A stretch of DNA of 8,246 bases from an uncultured Ruminococcus sp. Its GTDB lineage: Bacteria > Bacillota > Clostridia > Oscillospirales > Acutalibacteraceae. The stretch lies in assembly GCA_902773045.1 (NCBI GenBank), contig CACYDE010000215.1, forward strand, positions 1 to 8,246. The letters run 5' to 3'. The notes beneath the pieces are model-generated. The model did not search any database, was not told the DNA's origin, and was given only the letters and a program-made list of their open reading frames with translations. Positions 1-4,948 of this stretch are shown here, in pieces (position 1 is the first letter of the stretch; each line of letters opens with the position of its first letter). A program made the translations under genes and the position numbers.

Positions 1-6
1 ACGCTT

Positions 7-822
7 TTGCATTTGTCATTCAATCCGATTGCTTGGGGTGGTTTCGTTCGTGTGGCGTTTCTTGTTAATTTTTTGGATTGCTATAGTGAAAGGATAAATT
101 CATTTGAACGGAGAGGATTTGTTCTTCCAGAGGGAAGATTTGAGCCGTCTGCTTCTCTCGCTGCCAAGGTAGACGAAAACAACAGATTCCGAAGATTTTA
201 TGGAGACACGATATTTTTTGATCTTCCGGAAGATATAAAACGTAAAGCGGGCAGTCTGTGTGAAACACTGTACCGTCAGTGTGGAGAATGCTTTTCGGAA
301 AGACTTGACGAAAAAACATTGCATGTCACGCTCCATAGACTCAGCAGCGGAAATGATATATCGCGGATCTCCGATGAAATGTTTCGAAGCGAGATCAAGC
401 TTGCCGGTTTTACGGAGTCGGACGTTTTCGAAAGAACTGAGATAAATTTTCAGACAAACAACATTATAAATTCAGACGACAAGAGTGTGGTTCTTTCGAT
501 GAAACCGAAAACGGAAAGCGACTACGGAAAGCTGCTCTCGCTCTACGGAAAAGCCGATTGCGTTAAAGTTCTTCCGTATCCGCTGACTCTCCATATTACT
601 CTTGCATATTTCAACCGGAACGGTTTCGATGAAGAGGTGTCCGGACGTTTGCGTCGCGTGGTGAATATTCTTAACGAAGATCCTTTTGATATCACTTTGA
701 GTACCGAAGAGCTATATTATGTAAAGTTCACGGACATGAAAAGCTATTATCGTATTTTTCCGCTTGTAAAAAACAAGTCTCAAAAACGAGTAATAAGAAA
801 AAGTTTTACGACTGAATATTAG
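7..822 (+). CDS. 2H phosphoesterase-like protein (LigT / 2'-5' RNA ligase-like fold), 5' end unresolved
   Basis: The protein carries two H-x-T motifs, HVT at residues 106-108 and HIT at residues 196-198 (numbered from base 7). Each is followed by a hydrophobic strand-like stretch (LHRL, LAYF). Such a pair about 90 residues apart is the signature of the 2H phosphoesterase superfamily, whose members act on 2'-5' or cyclic phosphodiester bonds in RNA or nucleotides. Residues 65-74 (YGDTIFFDLP) and 240-248 (KFTDMKSYY) resemble clostridial members of unknown substrate. No stop lies upstream in frame, so the gene may begin before the window. The TTG at 7 has no visible ribosome site, and a GTG at 52 behind GGGGTGG is an alternative. 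The first 35 residues look unlike the family and may not be translated. The final stop, TAG, takes its last two bases from the adjoining repeat. The fold is fairly certain; the substrate is unknown. Confidence 0.7.
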   Translation: MHLSFNPIAWGGFVRVAFLVNFLDCYSERINSFERRGFVLPEGRFEPSASLAAKVDENNRFRRFYGDTIFFDLPEDIKRKAGSLCETLYRQCGECFSERLDEKTLHVTLHRLSSGNDISRISDEMFRSEIKLAGFTESDVFERTEINFQTNNIINSDDKSVVLSMKPKTESDYGKLLSLYGKADCVKVLPYPLTLHITLAYFNRNGFDEEVSGRLRRVVNILNEDPFDITLSTEELYYVKFTDMKSYYRIFPLVKNKSQKRVIRKSFTTEY

Positions 823-978
823 GAACTGTTTATCAATAACTTTTCATTTCTGCTTGTCTAATTTGCCTTGAACTGCGTTAAATTTCCTTGAAATACGCCC
901 GTATTCCTGCGAAAATTTGCCTTGTTCAAAACAAATTATCCTAAGCATAAATTGAAAATTTATTTCTTCACAGTTCCT
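821..978 (-). repeat. 158-bp palindromic MITE-like element, family A, copy 1
   Basis: The element starts AGGAACTG (821-828) and ends CAGTTCCT (971-978). The two halves are imperfect reverse complements along their whole length and meet at AATACG-CC-CGTATT (892-905). The strand could therefore fold into one long hairpin. The reverse complement of its right half recurs at 8162-8246, with the first 78 bases identical. No transposase is present, so this is a non-autonomous or purely structural repeat. It overlaps the stop codon of the upstream gene by two bases. Confidence 0.85.
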
Positions 979-1030
979 TATGGAAATTTTAAATAAAATA
1001 TTTTTCAATTGTAAAAATATTTGTAAAGTA

Positions 1031-1059
1031 TTGTATAATATCAAAAATTATGGTAAAAT
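1031..1059 (+). promoter_or_regulatory. Candidate promoter for the zinc-ribbon gene
   Basis: TTGTAT at 1031-1036, a 17-base spacer and an extended -10 TGgTAAAAT (hexamer at 1054-1059) fit a vegetative sigma factor promoter. The same extended -10 form occurs at the purine promoter (2746-2754). An overlapping TATAAT at 1059-1064 is an alternative. A small stem, TTTCGGC/GTCGAAA (1072-1078 with 1085-1091), would lie in the 5' leader. Confidence 0.5.
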
Positions 1060-1126
1060 ATAATCGGAAGGTTTCGGCGAGGCTGTCGAAATTATAATAT
1101 AAATAATTTGAAAGAGGTTGGAAGAA

Positions 1127-1801
1127 ATGGCTTTTTTAGATGATTTGAGCAGAAGACTCACTATGATGGGACAGGAGGCTGCAACTCAGACCAAGATGTT
1201 TGCGGAATCCACAAGGATCAATTCGAAAATAACCGATGAGGAAAAGCAGATCAATAATTATTTCGTGCAGCTCGGAAAACAATATTTTGAGCTTAACAAG
1301 GACAACCCCGACGCAAACGGCGCCGATATTATCAACAATATCAAAGACGCTCAGGCTCGCATCGGTTTCCTCAAGGACGATCTTAAAAAAGTGAAGGGAA
1401 TGAAGAGCTGTTCTCAGTGCGGCGGAGATGTTCCGCTTCATGCGACTTTTTGTAACTTCTGCGGCGCAAAGGTTCCGGCAGCCGAGCCGGCGGCTGAGAA
1501 TACCGTTTCAAACAGATGCCCTCAGTGCGGCGCTCCTGTTGACGGGAATTCGGCTTTTTGCGTTTCCTGCGGCTGCAATCTTCAGCCTGTGGCAACGACA
1601 TATCCGAGTCCTTTGGGAAGTTCTTTGATTAATAACAACGGAAACGGCGGCGCCTATTCTACCCCGGAAGCTGCAAAGACTGCCGATATCCCGGCTCCCT
1701 CGGTCGGAACTGCTCCTGCGGTTTCGGACAGTCCCGCCGGTTCCGATGAGGATGTTTCTTCTTCTGTTAATCTTAACAAAAACGATAATATAAACGGGTG
1801 A
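1127..1801 (+). CDS. Double zinc-ribbon protein with helical N-terminus and low-complexity tail
   Basis: The 224-residue protein has three parts. Residues 1-92 are charged and probably helical or coiled-coil (for example DEEKQINNYFVQLGKQYFEL). Residues 95-112 and 131-148 are two zinc ribbons, each CxxC-x10-CxxC (C95/C98/C109/C112 and C131/C134/C145/C148). Residues 155-224 are rich in P, A, S, G and N and probably disordered. There is no signal peptide or membrane segment, so it should be cytosolic. Such ribbons commonly serve as structural or protein-binding modules; no enzyme motif is visible and the function is unknown. The ATG at 1127 was chosen because AAAGAGG (1111-1117) lies nine bases upstream; a TTG at 1118 is too close to that site. 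The gene appears to be monocistronic. Confidence 0.8.
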   Translation: MAFLDDLSRRLTMMGQEAATQTKMFAESTRINSKITDEEKQINNYFVQLGKQYFELNKDNPDANGADIINNIKDAQARIGFLKDDLKKVKGMKSCSQCGGDVPLHATFCNFCGAKVPAAEPAAENTVSNRCPQCGAPVDGNSAFCVSCGCNLQPVATTYPSPLGSSLINNNGNGGAYSTPEAAKTADIPAPSVGTAPAVSDSPAGSDEDVSSSVNLNKNDNING

Positions 1802-1836
1802 TCCATGATATCGCAGAGTGGATATGTAATTGTCTC

Positions 1837-2134
1837 AAACTTCCCACATAATGATTACCCATCTTTCCTTATCGAAACTGTGTTTTTAGGAATTTAAGCA
1901 GAGTTCCGAGTAACCGATTGAATGGGTTCGGGGCGATAGCCCCGATGGGATAGAGGGCGAAGCCCTCTATCCCAATAGCCCCCTTTTCCTTGAGGGAAAG
2001 GGGGGCTGGGGGTATGGGTGACGACAATAGTTTTGCTCGAAGAACAATCTCGGATTCGACAGCGAAAACTATTCTTTACATTGACAACCCACGACAGATT
2101 CTACATTCATTGTAATTTTGAGTATGGGAAGTTT
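1837..2134 (+). repeat. 298-bp composite repeat with terminal inverted repeats and three GC-rich hairpins, family C/D, copy 1
   Basis: The ends are AAACTTCCCA (1837-1846) and TGGGAAGTTT (2125-2134). The core holds three hairpins in series: CGGGGC-GATA-GCCCCG (1929-1944); GGGATAGAGGGC-GAA-GCCCTCTATCCC (1947-1973, 12 perfect pairs); and a 13-pair stem at 1977-1989/1995-2007. A further long stem pairs AATAGTTTTGCT (starting near 2026) with AGCGAAAACTATT (ending near 2073). The same ends and core occur inverted at 3748-4009. It has no coding capacity and occupies most of the gap after the zinc-ribbon gene. Confidence 0.8.
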
Positions 2135-2142
2135 AAATGATT

Positions 2143-2175
2143 ATTTCGTCGGTGTCTTTGCGGCATCGGCGAAAT
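2143..2175 (+). other. Stem-loop next to the repeat, possible weak terminator
   Basis: ATTTCGTCGGTG (2143-2154) can pair with CATCGGCGAAAT (2164-2175). This gives 12 pairs, two of them G-U, with a nine-base loop. Only four T residues follow, so termination would be weak. It could also be the flank of the repeat that ends at 2134. Confidence 0.4.
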
Positions 2176-2229
2176 TTTGTATCCGTAGTTATAAAGCTTT
2201 GACCGGAGCTTCTTCAGCTCGGGGAAACT

Positions 2230-2266
2230 AAAAAAGAGACGACCTTTTTCGGACCGTCTCTTTTTT
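2230..2266. terminator. Bidirectional intrinsic terminator
   Basis: AAAAAAGAGACG (2230-2241) pairs perfectly with CGTCTCTTTTTT (2255-2266) around a 13-base loop, giving a T-run at the end on either strand. On the minus strand it lies just beyond the stop of the small membrane protein gene (2289). On the plus strand it would stop transcripts coming from the zinc-ribbon gene. Confidence 0.85.
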
Positions 2267-2288
2267 ATTAGTGATTTCTCGGTTTGAT

Positions 2289-2477
2289 TTACTTTCTTAT
2301 GTTGTTATATTCGTCGGGATCGTAGGGGTCAAAATCGGAAATATCGCCCTTGTTTTCATCTTGATCCATACTGTTGCGGAACATGCCACGTCCCGCAGTA
2401 TAACCAAATCCCGAGGATCTGGCTGAGATAAATGTTCCGACGGCAACAAGCAGTACAAGCAAAATAACCCAAATCAT
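2289..2477 (-). CDS. Small single-span membrane protein, unknown function
   Basis: This 62-residue protein starts with a hydrophobic helix (residues 2-18, IWVILLVLLVAVGTFI). A short basic and glycine-rich stretch follows (R20, R30, R34), then an acidic tail (residues 38-56, rich in D and E, with DFDPYDPDEY). It is probably anchored in the cytoplasmic membrane with the tail inside, judging by the positive residues after the helix; the topology is inferred. Its expression signals are excellent: ribosome site GGAGGGAGG (plus-strand 2485-2493) seven bases before the ATG, a consensus promoter upstream, and a terminator just after the stop. These signals argue that it is a real gene despite its size. 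I do not recognise the family. Confidence 0.75.
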   Translation of the reverse strand: MIWVILLVLLVAVGTFISARSSGFGYTAGRGMFRNSMDQDENKGDISDFDPYDPDEYNNIRK

Positions 2478-2508
2478 ACATATACCTCCCTCCGTATATA
2501 TTTATCTT

Positions 2509-2537
2509 ATAATACAACCTTTCAAATAAATTGTCAA
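2509..2537 (-). promoter_or_regulatory. Promoter of the small membrane protein gene
   Basis: Read on the minus strand, TTGACA (plus 2532-2537), a 17-base spacer and TATTAT (plus 2509-2514) lie upstream of the GGAGGGAGG site and the ATG. This is close to a consensus vegetative promoter. Confidence 0.8.
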
Positions 2538-2725
2538 GTTTCTTAAAACTTATTTATGCAGAGTTTTGCCACACTTTTTTTAAATACAGTCAGGGTGCAG
2601 AGAAGAAGAGGAGGCATACTCCATGCTTTTGGGATAGAGGAACAGGTTCGTTCGTTGCTCCTTCGAAAGAAAGGTGGATATTTCTTAAAATTTTTTTGAA
2701 TTTTGCTCTAAAACATCGAAAAGCG

Positions 2726-2754
2726 TTGACAAAAATACGCTGTGATGTTAAAAT
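2726..2754 (+). promoter_or_regulatory. Promoter of the pur operon
   Basis: TTGACA (2726-2731) is followed by a 17-base spacer and an extended -10, TGtTAAAAT (hexamer at 2749-2754). Transcription should start at about 2761, immediately before the riboswitch. The -35 boxes of this promoter and the divergent one are about 190 bases apart. I see no gene in the 2538-2725 stretch between them. Confidence 0.85.
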
Positions 2755-2760
2755 TATTTC

Positions 2761-2875
2761 GGGTAAGACTTTTTGTTACTGGCGGAAGTGGAAACTGCGG
2801 CAGAGAGGACTTTTTCTTGAAAGCCGCAACAACCACAAGGAAGCAAAAAGGTAGAATTATGCCGACCGTCTGGGC
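2761..2875 (+). ncRNA. ZTP (pfl) riboswitch aptamer
   Basis: The two conserved blocks of this riboswitch class are present: ACTGGCG (2778-2784) and GCCGACCGTCTGGGC (2861-2875). Helices fit the known fold. CTTTTTG (2769-2775) pairs with CAAAAAG (2844-2850), and GTGG (2788-2791) pairs with CCAC (2833-2836). An inner stem pairs TGCGGC (2796-2801) with GCCGCA (2823-2828), and the 3' block forms its own small hairpin. The class binds ZMP/ZTP, which builds up when 10-formyl-tetrahydrofolate is short, and normally turns expression on. Its position at the start of a purine operon agrees with this. Identification rests on motif recall, not on a covariance search. Confidence 0.9.
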
Positions 2876-2909
2876 AGTCCTACTTGATAAGGTAGGACTG
2901 CATTTTTTT
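2874..2909 (+). terminator. Riboswitch-controlled intrinsic terminator
   Basis: GCAGTCCTAC (2874-2883) pairs perfectly with GTAGGACTGC (2892-2901), and seven T residues follow (2903-2909). The first two bases of the stem belong to the 3' aptamer block, so aptamer folding and terminator folding compete. Ligand binding should favour read-through into purE. Confidence 0.9.
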
Positions 2910-3058
2910 GGTAATGTTCGGACAGATTATATAATATGTGTAATGATTATTGTCTGAGTTCGGAAAGGGTCAACCCTGAGAGAATCAATGTTGTCGGCTG
3001 ATGGTCAAAAGATAGCGTTGATGTGAAAAGGCGATATCCGTTTACCGATGATAGTATA

Positions 3059-3213
3059 CGATTGTAAATTCGAGGGTGATATGTTACGTTTAAGTTCAAA
3101 GCAGTCACTTTCGACGATGAAAGCGCGGGAAATGACGGACGAGATCGGAGAAAAATTTCAAAATCAACGATCTTTCGAACCGTATTGATAAATGACTTTT
3201 TATTTTACAATCG
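3059..3213 (+). repeat. Hairpin element in the purE leader, family E, long copy
   Basis: The arms CGATTGTAAA (3059-3068) and TTTACAATCG (3204-3213) are perfect 10-base inverted repeats. The segment 3159-3213 aligns with 4854-4907 upstream of purF, sharing CAAAATCAA, GAACCG and AAATGA in order. This copy has about 88 extra bases (3071-3158) between the left arm and the shared block. Within them, CTTTC-GACGAT-GAAAG forms a small hairpin. Nothing coding is seen. The rest of the 2910-3249 leader shows no gene. Confidence 0.6.
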
Positions 3214-3249
3214 ATAACGGAAAAGTGTGTTAGGAGGTTTTTAAAAACT

Positions 3250-3744
3250 ATGAAAAAAGTTGCTGTTATAATGGGAAGCGACAGCGATCTTCCTGTCGTT
3301 GAGAAAGCTTTTGCGGTGCTTGAAGAATACGGAGTTCCATTTGAAGTCCACGTTTTTTCCGCTCACAGAACGCCTGTTGAAGCGAGGGATTTTGCTGTCA
3401 ATGCCAAGAAAAACGGTTTTGGCGCAATGATCGCCGCAGCGGGAAAGGCTGCTCATCTTGCGGGTGCGATAGCTGCAAACACCACTCTTCCCGTTATCGG
3501 TATCCCCGTTAAGTCATCAACGCTTGACGGTCTTGACGCTTTGCTTTCGACGGTTCAGATGCCGTCGGGAATCCCTGTTGCCACGGTTGCGATAGACGGC
3601 GCGGCGAATGCGGCGCTGCTCGCGGTTCAGATCCTTGCCGTTTCCGATGACGAACTTGCGGAAAAACTCTCACAGGCAAGGGCGAAGGCTGCCGCTGCTG
3701 TTCTTGAAAAGGATAAGGCTGTTGCCGGTAAGTATAATAAGTAA
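3250..3744 (+). CDS. purE: PurE, 5-(carboxyamino)imidazole ribonucleotide mutase (class I)
   Basis: PurE makes CAIR in de novo purine synthesis, normally by moving the carboxyl group of N5-CAIR made by PurK. The 164-residue length and motifs are typical: GSDSD (9-13) and SAHRTP (37-42) for substrate binding, AGKAAHL (64-70) with the conserved His, PVIGIPVKSS (81-90) and VQMPSGIPVATVAI (102-115). The usual HLPG reads HLAG here (69-72), a mild variant. The ATG at 3250 follows AGGAGG (3232-3237) at 12 bases, slightly long spacing. It is the first gene after the ZTP riboswitch. No purK is in the window, so either it lies elsewhere or the enzyme uses AIR and CO2 under CO2-rich anaerobic conditions; this cannot be decided here. 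The C-terminal 25 residues are alanine- and lysine-rich. Confidence 0.95.
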   Translation: MKKVAVIMGSDSDLPVVEKAFAVLEEYGVPFEVHVFSAHRTPVEARDFAVNAKKNGFGAMIAAAGKAAHLAGAIAANTTLPVIGIPVKSSTLDGLDALLSTVQMPSGIPVATVAIDGAANAALLAVQILAVSDDELAEKLSQARAKAAAAVLEKDKAVAGKYNK

Positions 3745-3747
3745 TTT

Positions 3748-4009
3748 AAACTTCCCACGCTTAAAACGACGCTTACAAAAGAGTTTATCGGTATTTTAAA
3801 AGATAAAATACCGATATCACTCTCGAATCCGGATTTATTCCTCAATCGAAGCTAAAGTCGTCACCATCACCCCCAAACCCCTCTTCCTCAAGGACGAGGG
3901 GGCTAAGAGGACGGTGGGCTTCGCCCGCCGCCTATCGGGGCTGTCGCCCCGAACCCCTTGCAAGAGCAAAGTTAATGAGGGAAAAGGGCATTTTTTATGT
4001 GGGAAGTTT
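3748..4009 (-). repeat. 262-bp composite repeat with terminal inverted repeats, family C/D, copy 2, inside the pur operon
   Basis: The ends AAACTTCCCA (3748-3757) and TGGGAAGTTT (4000-4009) match those of the 1837-2134 copy, and the GC-rich core is the same sequence type in the opposite orientation. Hairpins are CGGGGC-TGTC-GCCCCG (3936-3951), CGGTGGGC-TTC-GCCCGCCG (3912-3930) and an imperfect CCCCTC/GAGGGG stem within 3877-3901. A copy-specific perfect 13-pair stem spans 3786-3816, without a T-run. The element begins four bases after the purE stop and fills most of the gap before purC. Confidence 0.8.
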
Positions 4010-4086
4010 AAGTGATTGATTCGAATGATTTTGATATCTTCAAAAAAATAGTTAACATAAATTTTTATCAAACGGAGGAAACAACA

Positions 4087-4797
4087 ATGGAAAAGACTGT
4101 TCAGATGTATGAAGGAAAGGCTAAAAAGGTTTTCGCAACAGACGACGAGAACTTTTGTATTGTATCCTATAAGGACGACGCTACGGCAAACAACGGACTT
4201 AAAAAAGGAACTATCATGGGAAAGGGCGTTATCAACAACAGAGTTACCAATCATCTCATGAAGCTTGTTGAGAGCAAGGGTGTTCCGACTCATTTTGTTG
4301 AAGAGATCAACGACAGAGAAACTATCGTCAAGAAGGTTTCGATCGTTCCTCTTGAGGTTATTGTCCGCAATATCGCCGCAGGTTCACTTGCAAAAAGACT
4401 CGGTCTGGAAGAGGGAACAAAGCTTTCAAAGACAGTCTTGGAATACTGCTATAAGGACGACGCTCTCGGTGATCCTATGGTAAATGAATATCATATCCTT
4501 GCTATGGATTATGCATCAAAAGAGGAGCTTGACACTATCGCAAAGTATGCGTTTGCTGTTAACGATATTCTCACCGAGTACCTCAAAGAGGTCAATATAG
4601 AGCTTGTTGACTTCAAGCTTGAATTCGGAAGACTTTCCGACGGGACGATCGTTCTTGCCGATGAAATTTCTCCCGACACATGCCGTTTCTGGGACAGCGT
4701 GACAAACGAGAAGCTCGACAAGGATCGTTTCAGAAGAGATATGGGCGGCGTTGAAGACGCTTATCAGGAAGTAATGAAGCGTTTGCTCGGAGAGTAA
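4087..4797 (+). CDS. purC: PurC, phosphoribosylaminoimidazole-succinocarboxamide (SAICAR) synthase
   Basis: PurC joins aspartate to CAIR with ATP to give SAICAR. The 236-residue protein has the family's length and motifs: YEGKAKKVF (8-16, nucleotide loop), SYKDDATANNG (27-37), VRNIAAGSLAKR (93-104), VDFKLEFGR (164-172, metal and ATP site) and ADEISPDTCRFWD (181-193). The ATG at 4087 was chosen because it follows CGGAGGAAAC directly and the protein then begins where homologues do. An in-frame upstream start at 4012 would add 25 unlike residues and lacks a site. The 342-base gap from purE is almost filled by a repeat element, and no clear independent promoter is visible between them. Transcription therefore probably runs through from the riboswitch promoter. 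Confidence 0.96.
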   Translation: MEKTVQMYEGKAKKVFATDDENFCIVSYKDDATANNGLKKGTIMGKGVINNRVTNHLMKLVESKGVPTHFVEEINDRETIVKKVSIVPLEVIVRNIAAGSLAKRLGLEEGTKLSKTVLEYCYKDDALGDPMVNEYHILAMDYASKEELDTIAKYAFAVNDILTEYLKEVNIELVDFKLEFGRLSDGTIVLADEISPDTCRFWDSVTNEKLDKDRFRRDMGGVEDAYQEVMKRLLGE

Positions 4798-4840
4798 TTT
4801 ATCTCTTGATATGGAAATTACGGGTCTATTTATTGTCAGG

Positions 4841-4907
4841 CGATCGTAAATTGCAAAATCAATGATTTTTAGAACCGCATAAACAAATGATTTCCATTTT
4901 GCGATCG
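4841..4907 (+). repeat. Hairpin element upstream of purF, family E, short copy
   Basis: CGATCGTAAA (4841-4850) pairs with TTTGCGATCG (4898-4907) with one G-U pair. CAG (4837-4839) and CTG (4909-4911) can extend the stem past one mismatch. The interior 4854-4907 is about three-quarters identical to 3159-3213 in the purE leader. Compared with that copy, one stem pair changes from T-A to C-G and another from T-A to T-G, so pairing is kept. It lies in the 151-base purC-purF gap, 41 bases before the purF start. Confidence 0.6.
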
Positions 4908-4948
4908 GCTGCTAGCTATTTATTATAAATTGGGAGAAGATAATAACT

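Noticed and set aside
844..1044. Minus-strand open frame of 66 codons
   Set aside because: It lies mostly within the palindromic family A repeat and the promoter region, with no ribosome site. It is discussed only as a feature of the repeat.
2610..2660. Possible second riboswitch (GGAG/CTCC hairpin and GATAGAGG, recalling the lysine riboswitch start)
   Set aside because: The downstream conserved parts of a lysine riboswitch are absent, and the stretch lies upstream of the mapped promoter, so it would not be transcribed with purE.
2667..2700. AAGAAA/TTTCTT hairpin followed by a T-rich stretch, as a terminator
   Set aside because: Only six A-T-rich pairs are followed by mixed A and T. Stability is too low, and no gene ends nearby on that strand.
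2531..2854. Open frame of 107 codons on the plus strand through the divergent promoters and riboswitch
   Set aside because: It overlaps the membrane-protein promoter, the pur promoter and the aptamer, has no ribosome site and has an implausible composition.
3786..3816. Perfect 13-pair hairpin after purE as an intrinsic terminator
   Set aside because: No T-run follows, so it was described as part of the repeat element instead.
3835..4293. Minus-strand open frame of 152 codons
   Set aside because: It spans the repeat element and the start of purC on the opposite strand, with no initiation signals and biased, repeat-derived sequence.
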